From Roseiflexus sp. RS-1 (GTDB lineage Bacteria; Chloroflexota; Chloroflexia; Chloroflexales; Roseiflexaceae), in the NCBI RefSeq assembly GCF_000016665.1, contig NC_009523.1:1240001-1304000 (forward strand): a stretch of DNA of 64,000 bases, read 5' to 3'. Below are positions 18,611 to 27,725 of this stretch, piece by piece. The notes beneath the pieces are model-generated. The model did no database searches and was not told the DNA's origin. It saw nothing but the letters and a program-made list of their open reading frames with translations. The position numbers were made by a program, and so were the translations under genes. How positions within the stretch are numbered: position 1 is the stretch's first letter; the number at the start of each line of letters is the position of its first letter.

Positions 18611-19111
18611 ATGGACCTGTCACGACAGAAAGAGCAGTTCAGCATCGCCTGGGTGCGCGCTGTTGTCAGCGTCGCCGGGTATGCTGTCTACCAGCCGGAA
18701 GTCGATGACGACAGCGTTGACCTGGGGATCGCAGTGCGCGGCGGCAGGGGAACGGTGCGTTCGCCGCGGCTGGAGGTGCAACTCAAATGCACCGCTGAGC
18801 CGATATGGCAGTCCGATCCGATGCGGTTTACCCTCAAAAAGAAGAACTATGACGATCTGCGCGGCGATGATCTGCTGGTTCCACGCATGCTGATCGTTGT
18901 TTGCGTACCTGAAGATGTCGATCGGTGGATCGATCAGAACGAGGAGCGCATGATACTCCAGCGGTGCGGATACTTTCTGTCACTGCGCACCTTTCCCGCC
19001 CGAAGCGACGGCAAGGCTTCGGTGACGGTGCCGATACCCCGTCGTCAGCAGTTCACCGTCGCGGCGCTGAGAGATATCATGTGTGAGATTGGACAGGGTC
19101 GACGACCATGA
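18611..19111 (+). CDS. DUF4365-like protein, probable PD-(D/E)XK fold
   Basis: A 166-aa protein. The pattern is that of DUF4365: an N-terminal helix KEQFSIAWVRAVVSVAGY, an acidic segment DDDSVDLGI, then a strand LEVQLKCT (E-x-Q-x-K), and later RMLIVVCVPEDVDRWI and GYFLSLR. The Asp ... E-x-(Q)-x-K spacing suggests a restriction-endonuclease-like active site. In this family that is a structural inference, not proven catalysis. The start could be GTG 18602 or ATG 18611; I chose ATG. It is the first gene of a four-gene + strand operon and overlaps the next by ATGA. Context suggests a nuclease or accessory subunit of a defence system. Confidence 0.65.
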   Translation: MDLSRQKEQFSIAWVRAVVSVAGYAVYQPEVDDDSVDLGIAVRGGRGTVRSPRLEVQLKCTAEPIWQSDPMRFTLKKKNYDDLRGDDLLVPRMLIVVCVPEDVDRWIDQNEERMILQRCGYFLSLRTFPARSDGKASVTVPIPRRQQFTVAALRDIMCEIGQGRRP

Positions 19112-20241
19112 CGTCAACTATTCGCAACAGCGCGGTATTACGCGCTGTTCGTCCTCAGGATGTGGCGGTTTATCTGCAGGCGCGACGCTGGCGTGAGCAG
19201 GAACGTCGTGAAGGTGAGTATGCCATCTGGCAGCGCACCGCCGATGATGAGCCGGTTGAGATTCTCCTCCCGCTGAATACGGCATACCGCGATTATGCTG
19301 CGCGTATCGCCGGGGTGTTGCAGACGCTGGAAGCGGTCGAGCAGCGGTCGCAACTCGACATTCTTGCCGACATTCAGACGGTTGGCTGTGATGCGATCCA
19401 TATGTCGGCGGAGGGGGAGGCGCTGGCAGGCGGCGCCATTTCGCTGCACGGCGGGACGCTGTTTATCGCCGGTGTGCAGAATCTTATGCTGGCGGCGGCG
19501 TGCAGCGCTGTGCAGCCGCGTCCGGTCTTCTATGATCCTGTGCCAGAAGCGGCGATGGCGTATGTGCAGCAGGTGCGGATCAGCATGGGGCGCGGCAGTT
19601 TTATGGTTTCCATCAAGGCGCCCGTTGATCTGGAAGCGACACAGACGCATATTGGGAAGCGAAAGACGTCGTTCGCCCGTCGGACAACGCTGATCCTCAT
19701 GCAGTCGCTGAGTGTCGTTCGTGACGCTCTTGATCGCTCCGAGTCCGGTCATGCCATCGAGACCCTGCTGGAGGTGGCGCCTGGCGGCATCAGCGCCAAT
19801 CTGTGCGATGCGCTCGTCGATCTGTACAGGGGGAGCCAGGCGGATCAGATTCGCTTCAGCGTTACCTGGTCGCCGTTGCGACGCGTCCCGCATGATGCTG
19901 TGTCGGATGTGACGATCCCGGCGGGCGTTGTTCCGCTCTTGCAGGAAGCGAGCCGCATCCTGCGTGAGACGACGCCGCGTGAAGGTTTTATCTTGCAAGG
20001 GTTCGTCGTTGATCTGGAACCAGAGTCGGATCATCGGCAGGGACGGGCGATCATCGAAGGACTCATCGATGGTGATTTGCACAAGGTGGAATGCGATCTC
20101 GCAGGAATGCATTACCTCCGCGCCCGTCGCGCCTTTGATCGGCGTCAGGTTATCCGCTGCACCGGCGATCTGGTGCAATCCGGTGAGCGATATATTCTGC
20201 GCAATCCTCGCAATGTGACCCTCCTCGACGAAGAGTCTTGA
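19108..20241 (+). CDS. Uncharacterised protein of the McrBC-like operon
   Basis: A 377-aa soluble protein with no family I recognise. It has no signal peptide, transmembrane segment or cysteine cluster. Visible landmarks are an N-terminal basic/acidic helix (YLQARRWREQERREGEYAIW), a hydrophobic mid-region (GGTLFIAGVQNLMLAAACSA), a basic patch GKRKTSFARRTTLILMQSL, and a C-terminal beta-rich part (GFILQGFVVDLEPE, IIEGLIDGDLHKVECDLAGM). The latter could be an OB-like or DUF-type beta barrel. It is translationally coupled to the DUF4365-like gene (ATGA overlap) and sits 55 bases before the AAA ATPase, so it probably belongs to the same complex. It could act in target recognition. Confidence 0.7.
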   Translation: MTSTIRNSAVLRAVRPQDVAVYLQARRWREQERREGEYAIWQRTADDEPVEILLPLNTAYRDYAARIAGVLQTLEAVEQRSQLDILADIQTVGCDAIHMSAEGEALAGGAISLHGGTLFIAGVQNLMLAAACSAVQPRPVFYDPVPEAAMAYVQQVRISMGRGSFMVSIKAPVDLEATQTHIGKRKTSFARRTTLILMQSLSVVRDALDRSESGHAIETLLEVAPGGISANLCDALVDLYRGSQADQIRFSVTWSPLRRVPHDAVSDVTIPAGVVPLLQEASRILRETTPREGFILQGFVVDLEPESDHRQGRAIIEGLIDGDLHKVECDLAGMHYLRARRAFDRRQVIRCTGDLVQSGERYILRNPRNVTLLDEES

Positions 20242-20296
20242 GCAGGGTGGGGCGCTCCCCACCCGCTCGTTCTGTGCTGGTTGCAACAGGTTAACG

Positions 20297-22303
20297 ATGA
20301 ACGATCATCTGCTCCCCCACTCCCTTGGCAGTGCGCTGAAGCCCTACGTGAAACTGGCGGCGCTGCTTGAAGGGGTCGTTGCGACGCCCGAACAGATTGC
20401 GGATCGTCTGATGCGGGTGAGTCCGCCGCTCACGCCTCACCTTGCCGCGCCGCCCGATCCGCAGGCGCTGGTGCGTGATCTGCTCCATCTACGCCTGATC
20501 GAACCGCTGGAAAACGGGATGTACCGCTGCTGGGGACATCTCGCAGGGGCGATTGAGGTGCAGGCGCTGCGCTATGTGGCGCTGACGCTGCTCGTGCCGC
20601 TGCCCGATGGCACGTATGACCTGCCGGTGCTGCGCGCGCCGTTCGACGGTCTGCCGCATCCGCCGGATGCCTGGCCCCACCACGAAACGCTGCTGCCCTG
20701 GTACGCTGAAGCCGGTCTGGTCAGGCAACGCCACGATGGGTTGTGGGAATCGCTCTCCGATGCGTTGCAACCGCAACCTGCCGATACTGCCTGCATCCGC
20801 GTGCTCAACGCCTTTCTCGAACAGGTCTGCCAGGCGCGCGCCTGGCAGACTGCGGCGCAACCGGTCGATGACGCGCTGCCGCCGCTCGATCCGGCGTTGC
20901 TGAATGAGCGTATCGCCGAGATCCAGCGCGAATTGCTCATCGAACGCGATGTTATTCTGCGTATCTATCGGGCGCTGATCGCCGGGCAGCACGTCGTTCT
21001 CAGCGGTCCGCCCGGCGCCGGCAAAACGCATCTGGCGACCCTGTTGCCGCGGGTGCTCTGGCGCGATGCCGAACCGACAATGGTCATGCTGCCGGTGACC
21101 GATCCGCGTCTGCCGCCCGATGCGCCGCCGCAACCGACGCCGGTGTATCGTCAGGGGTACTTCGCCGACCTGACGACGGCCACCGAAGATTGGGGAGTGC
21201 GGCATGTGATCGGCGGGATTGCGCCGCAGATCGTGCGTGATCAGGGGCGCACGTCGCTGGTGTATCAGGTGCGTTACGGTTGCCTGACGCGCGCGGTGCT
21301 GGCGAATTATGGCAGTGACGGCGCCACGCTTCCGAAGGAGTTTCGGCGCTGTGAGGTGCGCCACAATGGTGTGCGCTATCGTGGACAATGGCTGGTCATC
21401 GATGAGTTGACCCGCGCACCGATCGATGCGGCATTCGGCGGGTTGCTGACGACGCTTGGCGGTCAACGCGCGCCACTTGCCGTTCCCGCCGACGATGGCG
21501 AGGCGCAGGTTCCGTTGCCGCGCGATTTCCGCATAATTGCCACGCTCAACAGTTTCGACCGCCATTTTCTCCATCAGATCAGCGAAGCCATGAAACGGCG
21601 CTTCGTGTTTATCGATATTTTGCCGCCAACCGGCGCACTTGCGGCTACCGAGCCAGCAGTGGCGCTGCGGAATGCGCTGCGGCGTCTGCATGAACTGCGG
21701 GTTGTGGAACGTGTTGCGACTGATGGCGGCAATCTGGCGTGGGAAGGGTTCGTCACAATCACTGCGGAAGACGATGCGGGCGATGCTGTGCCGCGCTACC
21801 GGGTGACCTGGCATCATGCCGATGGCGAACGGGCGTTCGATCATTTCTGGCGCATCTTCCGCGCGATCCGCGTCTACCGGCGTCTCGGCGTCGCGCAGGC
21901 GGAGGCGGTCTGCACCGCGCTGATCAGCGGCGTGGTAGTTGGAATGGCGTGGGATGCTGCGCTCGATGCGGCGCTGGCGGATACGCTGGCGGATCAACTG
22001 CAGGTGTTGACCCGTGATGAACAGGCGGTGCTGCTGGCATACCTCGATCACGCCGGTGATGCGGAGCGTTTCACCGAACAGGTGCGCGCTATCCTGAGCG
22101 AGTTGCCGGTCGCGCGGCAAAGGAGTCATCTGGCGTTGCTGAGCGATGCCGATCCAGCGCAGAATCTCACCGATCTCGATCTTCAGCTGATCGACGCAGC
22201 GTTGCTCCAACGCATGTTTGCGCTCGACTCGTCGCTGCTCATCGATGGGCGCAGTCTGTTCGCCCAACGGTTGCGCACGTTTGTTGCAGAACGCGGGTTG
22301 TGA
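20297..22303 (+). CDS. McrB-like AAA+ ATPase
   Basis: A 668-aa protein. The N-terminal 200 residues are helical, with no recognised DNA-binding domain. Walker A SGPPGAGKTHL lies at about 235-245. Walker B-type WLVIDELTRAPIDAAFGGLL follows, then sensor-1 RIIATLNSFDRHFLHQISEA and MKRRF. The N-x-x-D-R-x arrangement before the arginine-rich MKRRF resembles the McrB signature, with MoxR-type ATPases the nearest alternative. McrB hexamers power type IV restriction of modified DNA together with the McrC nuclease. The next gene starts one base after this stop and encodes a PD-(D/E)XK protein, which fits that pairing. Substrate modification is unknown. Confidence 0.8.
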   Translation: MNDHLLPHSLGSALKPYVKLAALLEGVVATPEQIADRLMRVSPPLTPHLAAPPDPQALVRDLLHLRLIEPLENGMYRCWGHLAGAIEVQALRYVALTLLVPLPDGTYDLPVLRAPFDGLPHPPDAWPHHETLLPWYAEAGLVRQRHDGLWESLSDALQPQPADTACIRVLNAFLEQVCQARAWQTAAQPVDDALPPLDPALLNERIAEIQRELLIERDVILRIYRALIAGQHVVLSGPPGAGKTHLATLLPRVLWRDAEPTMVMLPVTDPRLPPDAPPQPTPVYRQGYFADLTTATEDWGVRHVIGGIAPQIVRDQGRTSLVYQVRYGCLTRAVLANYGSDGATLPKEFRRCEVRHNGVRYRGQWLVIDELTRAPIDAAFGGLLTTLGGQRAPLAVPADDGEAQVPLPRDFRIIATLNSFDRHFLHQISEAMKRRFVFIDILPPTGALAATEPAVALRNALRRLHELRVVERVATDGGNLAWEGFVTITAEDDAGDAVPRYRVTWHHADGERAFDHFWRIFRAIRVYRRLGVAQAEAVCTALISGVVVGMAWDAALDAALADTLADQLQVLTRDEQAVLLAYLDHAGDAERFTEQVRAILSELPVARQRSHLALLSDADPAQNLTDLDLQLIDAALLQRMFALDSSLLIDGRSLFAQRLRTFVAERGL

Positions 22304-22304
22304 C

Positions 22305-24614
22305 ATGGAAGCAGCGACACGTTCTCCGCTCGAACGTGAAGCCTTCAGCGCGATGCAGGCGCGTCTGGTGGCGCTGCTGCTGCGCTACGATGAAGCGGGC
22401 TTTCGTCGGCGCGTGAGCGCCAGGCGCGACTACGCGGCTGAACGCGATGAACACCTGCTTAAGCCCTACCGCGTGCTCGGCGCGTTGTTTGCGCTGCGCG
22501 ATGACCTGTTCGATGATATTGTGCCGCGCATTGTGCGCCGCCTCAGTTTTACCGCGCCACACCGCCTGGTGGTCGAAGAACCTCCCGCACGCGGTCGGGT
22601 TCACTGGGAACGCACACTCGACGCCGTGTGGGATGAGCGACCGGGGGAGCCGCCGCTGCTGCTGTATGCGCGCCAGCGCTGGCGCGACTTCGCCACGCCG
22701 GAGAATCTGCTGACGGTTGCGACGTTGCTGGAGTATCGCGCTGCCGCGCAGGACCTGTTGTGGGAAGAAGCGCGCGTCTCGCGGTCGGCGGCGCTGCGCC
22801 ACCCGCTCCACGAACTGGTGGAGCGCTGTGAGCGCGAACTTGCGTTTCCGCAGTTTGCAGGCATTCGCGCCAGAGCACAGCGCATTGTCGAAGGCGACGA
22901 AGGCGGAGTCGCCGAACTCGAACGTCGGGTGCGCGAATGGTTGATACCTGGTTCCAACAGCGCCTATCAGGACCTGCTGACCTGGCGTGCGCGTCTTGCA
23001 TCGCTGCGTCTGCTGCGGCGCGACGAGCTGGCGCGCGATGAAACGCTCGGCGCTGACCCGGCGCGCGACAATTATCTCTACCAGGTCTGGATCTTTTACG
23101 AACTCGCCGATCTGCTCGCCGCGCCGGACATCGCCCGTCTCGACAGTCTCGATCCGACGCCGGGACAGATGATGTTGCGCTTCCGCTGGGGGGAAGGGAA
23201 TGATGTGCGCCGTTACGAACTGCGCCACGATCAGAGCGTTCCCTGTGCACCCGACGGATGGGAGGCGGAACCGCGCCAGCGCTCCGCCGTTCCCGGCGTG
23301 CGCCCCGATTTCTACCTGTGGCGGATCGATCCGCCGTCGGAGCGGGTCGAGCACAATGGCGCGTTGATCTGGCGCGAACCGGGCATGGTGTGGGACGCCA
23401 AGTACTACCGGGAGCGCGAAAGTCCCAACGCCCCATCATTGCCGGTCAAACGCATGGTTGCCGACCTGGCGCTCCTGGGTGAGGCGTGGGGCGCGCTGTT
23501 GTTCGCCTTTCTCGTGGATGGGGGTGAGGCGTCCGGGTATCGGCTTCGTCCGGTTGATTGGAATCAGCGAACCGCTCCTGATCAGGAGATTGTGGTGCAA
23601 CCGCTGCGTCCGGCGCTCGATCCGCGCCACGTGCGCGCGACCCTGACCGCCCTGATCGACGCTGCGCATGCGCGGTTGCGAACGCCCCGCACCCCGCGCT
23701 GTTCTGGCGTCTTTCTCGATACCTTGAGCCTGGAGGAACGCGGCGCACTGCCAGGACGCGACGGCGCCGTCCTGGCAGCCGACGATCTGCTCATCTGCCC
23801 AAAGCCGCACATCGGCGCCTGGCGCATCGATCTGGTCAGTCGCGCTGCGCACTGTTGCCGCGACGCGCGTTTCTGTCACATTATTAGTCAACCGGGAGCG
23901 ACGCCGCCGGTGCGTCCGCCACGAACCGCCGTCGAGTTGCTCGCCGAAATGGAACGCCTGTTCCTGACCGGCGATGTCGGCGATCTGTCAGAAGAGACGG
24001 TCGTTCAGGTGAGTGAGCGGATCGAGTCGCTCACCCGTCGCTTTGCACAGTTCACCGGCGCATTGAACCATCTGGGACGGTATGAAGCGCAGTTGGGAGA
24101 CATGGGACTGGATCGCACGCTGCACCTGCTTGCGCCGTCGGAGCGCGAATCGCTGGCATTGGCGATCTACCTGCGCGATCAACTCGACGAGGTGCAGGCT
24201 GGCGACTATTCGGCGCCGGTGATCCACATTGCGCGCGTCTTCGAGCGCGAACTGCAACGGCGTCTCATGGCGATCCCCGACATTCCGCCAGACGCCTTTC
24301 CCCACGGCAAACCGACGCTTGGATCGCTCGGCGGCGTCCGGCGCAAACATCCGCTTGCCTGGCAGGTGATCGAGGCGCACCTCCGGCGTATCTGGAACGG
24401 TGTTGTGGATGACGCCGACCCGAACGTTGTTGTGACGGTCGATCAGTTTATTGACGAGATCGAACACCTGAGCCGGGCGCGCAACCAGGCAGCGCACACC
24501 ACCCCTATTCCGCGCGAACGCTTCCGCAATATCCTGCGCACACTGTGCAGCGCCGGTCCACTGCGCGTCGGGGCGCTCAATGTCTTGTTGATCGCATGGA
24601 GGGTCGAAGGTTGA
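22305..24614 (+). CDS. McrC-like protein with PD-(D/E)XK nuclease motif
   Basis: A 769-aa protein. VRPDFYLWRID (about 333) followed by MVWDAKYYRE (about 361-370) gives PD ... D-A-K, the core of a PD-(D/E)XK nuclease as in McrC/DUF2357-type partners. N-terminal residues 1-300 are helical (repeated RxLxLLRRDEL-like segments). The final 170 residues are also helical, with a possible HEPN-like SRARNQAAHTTPIPRERF (R-x4-H style). Start ATG 22305 lies one base after the ATPase stop; the frame is open further upstream but inside that gene. It is likely the nuclease partner of the ATPase. The C-terminal HEPN idea is weak. Confidence 0.75.
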   Translation: MEAATRSPLEREAFSAMQARLVALLLRYDEAGFRRRVSARRDYAAERDEHLLKPYRVLGALFALRDDLFDDIVPRIVRRLSFTAPHRLVVEEPPARGRVHWERTLDAVWDERPGEPPLLLYARQRWRDFATPENLLTVATLLEYRAAAQDLLWEEARVSRSAALRHPLHELVERCERELAFPQFAGIRARAQRIVEGDEGGVAELERRVREWLIPGSNSAYQDLLTWRARLASLRLLRRDELARDETLGADPARDNYLYQVWIFYELADLLAAPDIARLDSLDPTPGQMMLRFRWGEGNDVRRYELRHDQSVPCAPDGWEAEPRQRSAVPGVRPDFYLWRIDPPSERVEHNGALIWREPGMVWDAKYYRERESPNAPSLPVKRMVADLALLGEAWGALLFAFLVDGGEASGYRLRPVDWNQRTAPDQEIVVQPLRPALDPRHVRATLTALIDAAHARLRTPRTPRCSGVFLDTLSLEERGALPGRDGAVLAADDLLICPKPHIGAWRIDLVSRAAHCCRDARFCHIISQPGATPPVRPPRTAVELLAEMERLFLTGDVGDLSEETVVQVSERIESLTRRFAQFTGALNHLGRYEAQLGDMGLDRTLHLLAPSERESLALAIYLRDQLDEVQAGDYSAPVIHIARVFERELQRRLMAIPDIPPDAFPHGKPTLGSLGGVRRKHPLAWQVIEAHLRRIWNGVVDDADPNVVVTVDQFIDEIEHLSRARNQAAHTTPIPRERFRNILRTLCSAGPLRVGALNVLLIAWRVEG

Positions 24615-24632
24615 AGGGCGCAGAGGGAACCT

Positions 24633-25664
24633 TTACCCTTCGGTTGCAGACCCGTACTTTTCCCACAGTCCCTGTGCCGTGCGGCGGAACATCTCGATCA
24701 GTTCCGGCGGCGACAGAACCGTGCATGCGTCACCGTAGCGCAGCAGCACCTGACGCGCCTGCCAGAGATTGGTCACGGTGGCAGTCACGGTTGCGCTGCC
24801 GTCGTCGTGATACTCGATCTGCGTATTCGGGAAATACGCTGCGACATCACGACGGCGGGCAACAACCGGGAGCAGGTGGTAGCGCAACGGGTAGAAGCGC
24901 GGAACGATCCGCTCCGGCGGCAGCATCGTCGGCAGCACCCTGACCGAACCGGGCACGATCCGATCAAGACGGTAGTCGATGGCGGCGTGGATCGTCTCGC
25001 CACCGACCGGTTTCACTTCCAGCAGGGTTGCGTCGAGATAGGTATGCCCTTCGGGGCGGAAGAAGATGCCATACGGCGCAACACGATGCTGGCGCGGTGC
25101 GTCGATATCGAACGTGCTCCAGTACAGAAAGCGCAATTCGCGGCGCTCATTGATCGCCCGTTTGACGGTGCGCAGCACACCGGGATCGACGCGCGACTCC
25201 GGCTGCGCCGGCAGTTGCAATCGCGGCGCAGAGCGCCGGCGCCGCTGCTCTTCCTGACGCTCAACCGGCAGCAGGCGCAGCACCTGATCGAGAAGCTGTC
25301 GCACGTTTGCGAGTTCCGGTATCGCTGCGCCGGGCGGAAAACTGGCATCAAGGAAACTGAATGCTTCCAGCGCCTCGTCCGACAGATCGAGCAGCGCCAG
25401 TTCTCCCAGGTCTTCGAGCACATACCCGCCGACATCGCGGCGCAGCGTGATGCGGCAACCGTACTCCGTCTTGAGCGCTTTGATGTCATGCCGGAGTGCG
25501 ACCTGCGCCGCAGCGGGATACCCTTCAGTTCCGAGTTCGCGCTGGATCGCCTCGATGAGTTCTTCAGCAGTTGCCGGACCGCGGAGCAGCAATCGAACCA
25601 GGAGCAGACGGCGGCGAAACGTCAGTTGCGAACTGCGCTTGATCCCGCCTCCGTAGCGAGTCAT
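24633..25664 (-). CDS. WYL-domain transcriptional regulator
   Basis: A 343-aa protein. The N terminus is a winged helix (TFRRRLLLVRLLLRGPATAE, ALRHDIKALKTEYGCRITLR). A WYL domain spans about 160-260 (INERRELRFLYWSTFDID, HRVAPYGIFFRPEGHTYLDA) and a WCX-like C-terminal extension follows (ATVTATVTNLWQARQVLLRY). WYL regulators often control defence operons by sensing nucleotides or DNA ends. This one converges on the McrBC-like operon with 18 bases between stops, so control of that operon in trans is plausible. It starts within the last codon of the 74-aa gene (ATGA overlap). Confidence 0.9.
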   Translation of the reverse strand: MTRYGGGIKRSSQLTFRRRLLLVRLLLRGPATAEELIEAIQRELGTEGYPAAAQVALRHDIKALKTEYGCRITLRRDVGGYVLEDLGELALLDLSDEALEAFSFLDASFPPGAAIPELANVRQLLDQVLRLLPVERQEEQRRRRSAPRLQLPAQPESRVDPGVLRTVKRAINERRELRFLYWSTFDIDAPRQHRVAPYGIFFRPEGHTYLDATLLEVKPVGGETIHAAIDYRLDRIVPGSVRVLPTMLPPERIVPRFYPLRYHLLPVVARRRDVAAYFPNTQIEYHDDGSATVTATVTNLWQARQVLLRYGDACTVLSPPELIEMFRRTAQGLWEKYGSATEG

Positions 25665-25885
25665 AACGGTTCCTTTCGTGCAATGGCGTGATAGACCATG
25701 AGTATAGCACGAGCGGACTGAACGTGATCAACAGCAGCAAGGACAGGCGCTGCCAGGCGGATCAGGCGTTCGAGCGCTACGCCATCATCGTCCCACTGTT
25801 CGGTCTGGTTCAACTCCTGCACCAGCGGCATCCAGCATTCGATCAAACGAAGCATTGCGGTATCTTCGGGGGATGGGTTCGACAT
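25661..25885 (-). CDS. Small acidic protein coupled to the WYL regulator
   Basis: A 74-aa protein, helical, with no recognised family (MLRLIECWMPLVQELNQTEQ, LIRLAAPVLAAVDHVQSARA). It overlaps the WYL gene by four bases and is upstream of it in the same transcript. It has no transmembrane or zinc motifs. It may be a co-regulator or sensor for the WYL protein. Support for it being real is the clean ATGA coupling and the intergenic start. Confidence 0.6.
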   Translation of the reverse strand: MSNPSPEDTAMLRLIECWMPLVQELNQTEQWDDDGVALERLIRLAAPVLAAVDHVQSARAILMVYHAIARKEPL

Positions 25886-25999
25886 CGCACGACTCCTTTG
25901 CGTACACCAGGACGATCGTCTGCTTTCTATCAGTATACGCCGGGAGTGCGACGCAAATACGTTTTTCTGAATGGAAACCAGCGCGTGTGTGCCGAATGG

Positions 26000-26848
26000 C
26001 TATGCCTGAATCGTCTCCATCACGCGTCGGATCGTTTGTTCCGCCTGGGCGCGATACGTGGCACGCAGCGTTTCCAGATCGGGAAAGGGGCGTTCAATGA
26101 TAAAAGGAAGGGTGCGAGTCGGTGCGCCAAAGGCGCTGCTGATCGCGGCAAGCGTTTGCGCCTGCCGGCGGGTGACCTTTGCTGGATCGGCATAGAAGTC
26201 GAGCAGATGTTCATTCGCACCGAAATCATCGATCACCAGAATCTGATCCGGTTCGATGGCAAGTCCGGCACGCACGCGACTCCAGAACAGCGCACCTTCT
26301 TTGTGCGCGCCAAGGTCGGCAGAGTTGGCGAGCGCGACGGTGTGGGGTGGAAGGGAGGCAGACGCGCTCCCATCGATCAACACCCGACCTGATGCATCCG
26401 TCTGCAATGCCGCCGCGCGCCATCCCATCGCCGCGATCTGCTGTGCGATATGCGCCGTCGCTTCGGCGTAGTGGTCGGTGGCGATCAGCGGCGCGACGCT
26501 GTTCGCCGATTGCAACGCATCGAACAGCGCGCGCCATACCGGGTCGATGACGGAAGCCTGCATATACGCTTGAACGAACTGTTCAGCGCGGCGAAGCGCA
26601 TCATCGAACGCAACGTGCGGGGGATGCACACGCTGCGCCACCAGGTACGCATACGGGGTGCGCGTCGTGCTTCCGATCTCCCATGTCGGTTTCACGACAT
26701 CGTTCCAGTAGCGCGCACCATCCACGCCCAATTCCCACAGCCCGGAATGCCGCAGCGCCTGCTCCAGGCGATCCGGCATTCCGAAGCAGACCGCTTCCAG
26801 GCTCAGCACCCCGGAAAAGTCCAGCACCAGCAGCGTGCGTTGTGTCAT
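26000..26848 (-). CDS. HAD-superfamily hydrolase, candidate thiamine-pathway phosphatase
   Basis: A 282-aa protein. HAD motif I is LVLDFSGVLSLE (D-F-S-G, a variant of DxDGT in which the second Asp is Ser). Motif IV is likely ILVIDDFGANEHLLDFYADP. A cap with helices covers about 25-110. The family dephosphorylates small metabolites. The second Asp of motif I normally acts as acid-base, so activity is uncertain. It overlaps the upstream tenA by four bases under one TPP riboswitch. In plants a HAD domain fused to TenA_E dephosphorylates thiamine monophosphate, so a similar role here is a reasonable inference. Confidence 0.7.
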   Translation of the reverse strand: MTQRTLLVLDFSGVLSLEAVCFGMPDRLEQALRHSGLWELGVDGARYWNDVVKPTWEIGSTTRTPYAYLVAQRVHPPHVAFDDALRRAEQFVQAYMQASVIDPVWRALFDALQSANSVAPLIATDHYAEATAHIAQQIAAMGWRAAALQTDASGRVLIDGSASASLPPHTVALANSADLGAHKEGALFWSRVRAGLAIEPDQILVIDDFGANEHLLDFYADPAKVTRRQAQTLAAISSAFGAPTRTLPFIIERPFPDLETLRATYRAQAEQTIRRVMETIQA

Positions 26849-27501
26849 GACGGCAACCAGGCTTCAAGCCGGTACGCGCTATCCCAGAACATCCACTCCA
26901 GCCGCGAAGAAGAGACGAAAGCGGCGCGCATCCGCTCTTTCTGCGTCTCCGAGGCGTGATCGGCAATCCTGTCGGTCAGCGCAATGGCGCGATCAACCCA
27001 TTCGCCGAACTCCTGACCGGCATACGTATCGATCCATTTCTGATAGGGGTTATTCGGCGCTGCGCGCTTGTAAATATCGTGTCCCACTTCGCGGTAGATC
27101 CAGAAACAGGGGAGAAGCGCAGCCATCCCTTCCTGGTAACTGCGACAGGCGGTTGTCGCCAGCAGGAAGTTGGTATAGGCGAAGCACGAAGGCGACTGCT
27201 GGCGGGTTGGCGTCTCGATCCCAAACTCGTGGAAGTATGACGTGTGCAGCGCACGTTCGACCACTGCCACGCCCTCGGCGAAACGCACGAACTGGAGCAA
27301 CGCTTCTTCATCGGGAGCGCGTCCAGCCATCGTCGCCAGCGCACGTGCAAAATCGGACAGGTAGAGCGCGTCCTGCTGCATGTAGAATGCAAACTTTTCG
27401 CGCGGGAGCGTGCCCTGCGCCAGTTCCTCATTGAACGGGTGCCGGATGATCGCCTGGTAGATGTCGGTGATTGACGACCAGAGCGTTTCGGTGAAGCGCA
27501 T
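26845..27501 (-). CDS. tenA: TenA family thiaminase II / aminopyrimidine aminohydrolase
   Basis: A 218-aa all-helical enzyme that hydrolyses aminopyrimidines from thiamine breakdown to salvage HMP. The TenA_C signature is intact: MALLPC-FWIYREVGHDIY with the catalytic Cys, FAYTNFLLATTACRSYQEGM, and C-terminal SSRLEWMFWDSAYRLEAW with the conserved Glu. Start ATG 27501 has AAGGAGG upstream; the longer frame to 27567 lacks a ribosome site. It is the first gene after a TPP riboswitch on the same strand, which confirms the thiamine role. It is followed by the HAD gene with an ATGA overlap. Confidence 0.93.
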   Translation of the reverse strand: MRFTETLWSSITDIYQAIIRHPFNEELAQGTLPREKFAFYMQQDALYLSDFARALATMAGRAPDEEALLQFVRFAEGVAVVERALHTSYFHEFGIETPTRQQSPSCFAYTNFLLATTACRSYQEGMAALLPCFWIYREVGHDIYKRAAPNNPYQKWIDTYAGQEFGEWVDRAIALTDRIADHASETQKERMRAAFVSSSRLEWMFWDSAYRLEAWLPS

Positions 27502-27635
27502 CGCGTTCCCTCCTTTTTGCGCAAACTGTGAAAAGGTTTGACCGTGTTTCCGTCGGGGAACGCACAATGGAGAGGCTGCGCACCGTGAAGGAGATGAAAA
27601 CGGCGACCGGCAGAAGAAGCCGATGACCGGTTCCG

Positions 27636-27716
27636 ATTTCCTACGCCGGCATTACCCGGATCAGGTGCGAAGGGTAACTTCTCAGCCTCGCTCTGTCAGC
27701 GAAGCGCCCCTACGGA
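27636..27716 (-). ncRNA. TPP (THI-element) riboswitch
   Basis: Read on the minus strand the element runs TAGGGGCGCTT ... GGCTGAGA ... TACCCTTCGCACCTGATC then CGGGTAATGCCGGCGTAGGAA. The CTGAGA and ACCTGAT ... AATGCCAGCGTAGGGA-type blocks are the diagnostic TPP-binding cores. It lies about 135 bases before the tenA start and after a consensus promoter. Expected to lower expression when thiamine pyrophosphate is abundant. Confidence 0.95.
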
Positions 27717-27725
27717 ACGGTATGG

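Noticed and set aside
19138-20286. 382-codon minus-strand frame antisense to the 377-aa gene
   Set aside because: The plus-strand gene is translationally coupled to its neighbour and has normal composition; the antisense product does not.
22218-22304. Upstream extension of the McrC-like gene
   Set aside because: It lies inside the coding end of the ATPase gene; ATG 22305 one base after its stop is the natural coupled start.
20489-22306. 605-codon open frame on the minus strand
   Set aside because: Exactly antisense to the McrB-like ATPase gene; its translation is Arg/Gln/His-rich without any domain, a codon-bias shadow.
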